Below the pieces are notes generated by a model. It searched no databases and had not been told where the DNA came from. It saw only the letters and a program-made list of their open reading frames with translations. The position numbers and the translations under genes are program-made. Positions 5,441 through 7,235 of a stretch of 7,235 nucleotides of DNA are shown in pieces; position 1 is the stretch's first letter; each line of letters starts with the position of its first letter. Origin of the DNA: Pseudomonadota bacterium. GTDB lineage: Bacteria > Pseudomonadota > Gammaproteobacteria > Xanthomonadales > Xanthomonadaceae. Where the stretch lies: contig JAEXNZ010000416.1 in NCBI GenBank assembly GCA_023439425.1, positions 1-7,235 of the forward strand, in the 5' to 3' direction.

Positions 5441-6565
5441 TTACGACGTCATGCGGTCCCAGAAGCCTTTGACGCCATCCAGGAAGGTGGCCGACTTCGG
5501 CGAGTGCTTACGTGCTTCCTCGCCGACGAAGGTCGTTTCGAACTGCTCCAGCAGCTTGCGCTGCTCGGCGGTGAGGTTGACCGGGGTTTCCACCACCACG
5601 CGGCAGTACAGATCGCCTTCGCTGCGGCTGCGCACCGAACGCACGCCCTTGCCGCGCAGGCGGAACAGCTTGCCGGTCTGGGTTTCGGCCGGGATGCGGA
5701 TCTCCGCATAGCCTCCCAGGGTCGCCACGCGCACGGTGTCGCCCAATGCCGCCTGGGAGATGCGGATCGGTACCTCGCAGTGCAGGTCATCGCCGTCGCG
5801 CTGGAAGATGTCGTGCTCGCGCACGCGCACTTCCACATACAGGTCACCCGGCGGCGTGCCGGCCGGGCCGGCTTCGCCTTCGCCCGCCAGGCGGATGCGG
5901 TCGCCGGTGTCGACGCCCGCAGGCACCTTGACCGACAACACCTTGTCTTCCTCGACACGGCCATTGCCGTGACAGGTCTTGCAGGGAGTCTGGATGATCT
6001 GGCCGCGGCCGTTGCAGTTATGGCAGGCCTGCTGCATGGCGAAGATGCCGCGCTGGATGCGCACCTGGCCATGGCCCTTGCAGACCGAGCAGGTTTCCAC
6101 CTTGCCGTCTTCCGAGCCACTGCCGTTGCAGTCATCGCACTCGGCCAGGGTCGGAATCTCGATGCGGCGCTCGATGCCCCGCACCGCTTCTTCCAGGTCC
6201 AGCTCCATCACGTAACCGATGTCGGCACCGCGACGCGCCTGGCGCGGACCACCGCCGGCACCCCCGAAGATGTTGCCGAAGATGTCGCCGAAGATGTCGC
6301 CCATGTCCGGGCCGCCCGGACCACCACCGCCCATGCCGTGCTCGAACGCGGCGTGGCCGTGGGCGTCGTACATGCGGCGCTTGTTCGCATCCGACAGGGT
6401 TTCGTAGGCTTCCTTGCACTCCTTGAAGGAGGCTTCGGCCGCCGCATCGCCCGGATTGCGGTCAGGATGGAACTTCATCGCGCAACGGCGATAGGCTTTC
6501 TTCAGTTCTTCTTCGCTGGCGGTGCGGGTCACGCCCAGCACTTCGTAATAGTCGCGCTTGCTCAT
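5441..6565 (-). CDS. dnaJ: Chaperone protein DnaJ (Hsp40)
   Basis: The 374-residue product is a full-length type I DnaJ, the cytoplasmic co-chaperone that stimulates DnaK ATPase and delivers unfolded clients. The domains occur in standard order: J domain at 1-70 with HPD at 33-35; Gly/Phe region at about 76-110 with a repeated D/N-IFG motif; zinc-binding region with four CxxCxGxG repeats at 143-150, 159-166, 181-188 and 195-202, all eight cysteines present; then C-terminal substrate-binding and dimerisation domains to 374. ATG 6565 gives the canonical MSKRDYYEVLGV start; a longer frame from 6607 adds 14 residues unlike the family. The ribosome binding site is weak (GAAG a few nt upstream). 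dnaK lies 117 bp upstream on the same strand, and the pair is normally heat-shock regulated, although the promoter would be upstream of dnaK and outside this window. Confidence 0.97.
   Translation of the reverse strand: MSKRDYYEVLGVTRTASEEELKKAYRRCAMKFHPDRNPGDAAAEASFKECKEAYETLSDANKRRMYDAHGHAAFEHGMGGGGPGGPDMGDIFGDIFGNIFGGAGGGPRQARRGADIGYVMELDLEEAVRGIERRIEIPTLAECDDCNGSGSEDGKVETCSVCKGHGQVRIQRGIFAMQQACHNCNGRGQIIQTPCKTCHGNGRVEEDKVLSVKVPAGVDTGDRIRLAGEGEAGPAGTPPGDLYVEVRVREHDIFQRDGDDLHCEVPIRISQAALGDTVRVATLGGYAEIRIPAETQTGKLFRLRGKGVRSVRSRSEGDLYCRVVVETPVNLTAEQRKLLEQFETTFVGEEARKHSPKSATFLDGVKGFWDRMTS
6264..6299 (-). repeat. Three tandem 12-bp repeats in the DnaJ Gly/Phe region
   Basis: Three copies of CCGAAGATGT(T/C)G (plus-strand reading) lie end to end at 6264-6275, 6276-6287 and 6288-6299. 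They encode repeated D/N-I-F-G units in DnaJ residues about 90-101. The last two copies are identical and the first differs by one base. The repeat is in frame and could change copy number without disrupting the protein. Confidence 0.8.
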
Positions 6566-6586
6566 AACTTCAATCGTTGTCCGGCA

Positions 6587-6605
6587 GTCGGGTATCGCCC
6601 CCGAC
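6587..6605 (-). promoter_or_regulatory. Potential hairpin just upstream of dnaJ
   Basis: GTCGGG (6587-6592) and CCCGAC (6600-6605) form a 6-bp stem with a 7-nt loop, about 20 nt before the dnaJ start codon. It could influence ribosome access or RNA stability. Short GC-rich stems arise often by chance in this DNA. Confidence 0.3.
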
Positions 6606-6642
6606 ACACCGGGCTGCGGCGGTCAGGATCTGAGATGTGACA

Positions 6643-6670
6643 ACGGGACGCTGCCTGCGCAGCGTCCCGT
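6643..6670 (-). terminator. 12-bp hairpin in the dnaK-dnaJ spacer
   Basis: ACGGGACGCTGC (6643-6654) pairs perfectly with GCAGCGTCCCGT (6659-6670) around a 4-nt loop, starting 12 nt after the dnaK stop. Downstream on the minus strand there is TTGTC but no T-run. It therefore looks more like an attenuator, a leaky terminator or an mRNA-stabilising or processing stem than a full terminator. Partial termination here would give more DnaK than DnaJ. Confidence 0.6.
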
Positions 6671-6682
6671 GTCGCGTCTGGA

Positions 6683-7235
6683 TCAGGACTTCTTGTCGTC
6701 CTTGACTTCGGTGAACTCGGCGTCGACCACGTCGTCGTGGGCGGCCGAACCACCGTTGCCAGCCGACTCACCACCCGGGGCGGCACCGCCCTGGTCAGCG
6801 GCCGAAGCGGCAGCGAACAGCGACTGGCCGGCTTCTTCCAGGGCCTTCGACTTGGCTTCGATCTGCGCCTTGTCGTCGCCCTTCATCGCGGTTTCCAGGT
6901 CGGCCAGGGCCGATTCCACCTTGCCGATCACATCGCCGCCGACCTTGCTGCCGTGTTCGGTGATCGCGGTACGGGTACCGTGGATCAGGGCGTCAGCCTG
7001 GTTGCGGGCCTGGACCAGTTCGTGGAACTTCTTGTCTTCTTCGCGGTTGGCTTCGGCGTCGGCCACCATGCGTGCGATTTCGTCCTCGGACAGACCCGAA
7101 CCGGCCTTGATCTCGACCTTCTGTTCCTTGTTGGTCTTCTTGTCCTTGGCCGACACGTGCAGGATGCCGTTGGCGTCGATGTCGAACGACACTTCCACCT
7201 GCGGCAAGCCGCGCGGAGCCGGCTCGATGCCGGAC
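6683..7235 (-). CDS. dnaK: Chaperone protein DnaK (Hsp70), C-terminal part
   Basis: The frame is open to the right edge and ends with TGA at 6683-6685, giving 184 visible residues, roughly the last third of Hsp70. It begins in the substrate-binding beta domain at SGIEPAPRGLPQVEVSFDID and continues with the highly conserved ANGILHVSAKDK. The helical lid follows (SGLSEDEIARMVADAEAN, then RKF-like and RNQADALIH segments). After a Gly/Ala-rich linker the protein ends in the conserved tail DDVVDAEFTEVKDDKKS, whose acidic EEVD-like motif is typical of proteobacterial DnaK. The ATPase domain, start codon and promoter are outside the window. DnaK acts with DnaJ, encoded next, and with GrpE in protein folding and heat-shock control. 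No disruption is seen in the part present. Confidence 0.97.
   Translation of the reverse strand, partial: SGIEPAPRGLPQVEVSFDIDANGILHVSAKDKKTNKEQKVEIKAGSGLSEDEIARMVADAEANREEDKKFHELVQARNQADALIHGTRTAITEHGSKVGGDVIGKVESALADLETAMKGDDKAQIEAKSKALEEAGQSLFAAASAADQGGAAPGGESAGNGGSAAHDDVVDAEFTEVKDDKKS

Noticed and set aside
4294..5472. Long plus-strand open frame (392 codons) opposite pdxY and the tyrA 5' end
   Set aside because: It overlaps two clear enzymes on the other strand, and its composition is typical of an antisense shadow.
6566..6607. Longer dnaJ start at 6607
   Set aside because: The 14 extra residues do not resemble DnaJ, whose canonical MSKRDYYEVLGV start lies at 6565.
5504..6640. Plus-strand open frame (378 codons) opposite dnaJ
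   Set aside because: dnaJ is unmistakable on the minus strand; this frame has no domain or plausible ribosome binding site.

Overview
The window is high-GC proteobacterial chromosome. The protein sequences and gene order (dnaK-dnaJ-pdxY-tyrA facing an IMPACT-family gene and an MsbA-like ABC exporter) point to Xanthomonadaceae, most likely Stenotrophomonas or a close relative. This assignment rests on recognition of the proteins, not on a search. It looks like core-genome DNA: I see no insertion sequence, integrase, CRISPR array, tRNA or rRNA.

Layout. The left half reads rightward. It holds the 3' part of an Ala/Pro-rich protein of unknown function (1-599), an IMPACT/YigZ-family gene (625-1230), a half-size ABC exporter overlapping it by 4 nt (1227-2993), and a 59-residue orphan protein with an excellent Shine-Dalgarno (3061-3240). 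The right half reads leftward. From the right edge come the C-terminal third of DnaK (6683-7235), DnaJ (5441-6565), a PdxY-type pyridoxal kinase (4468-5376) and a TyrA-type prephenate dehydrogenase with a C-terminal ACT domain (3359-4471), which overlaps pdxY by 4 nt. The two halves converge on a 118-bp gap (3241-3358). That gap carries a perfect 14-bp inverted repeat and three DnaA-box-like 9-mers.

How the genes work together. DnaK and DnaJ are chaperone partners, separated by a 117-bp spacer with two potential hairpins. A strong intrinsic terminator follows dnaJ, and its T-run merges into a consensus TATAAT placed so that pdxY could be transcribed without a leader. pdxY and tyrA are probably translationally coupled. 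PdxY supplies PLP, and the product of TyrA, 4-hydroxyphenylpyruvate, is converted to tyrosine by a PLP-dependent aminotransferase, so the pairing makes metabolic sense. The IMPACT gene and the exporter also look coupled, without an obvious functional link.

I found no convincing new multi-gene system. The points most worth a second look are the DnaA-box/inverted-repeat cluster between the convergent genes, the fused terminator and -10 element ahead of pdxY, the TonB-receptor-like motif in the first protein, and the small orphan gene.
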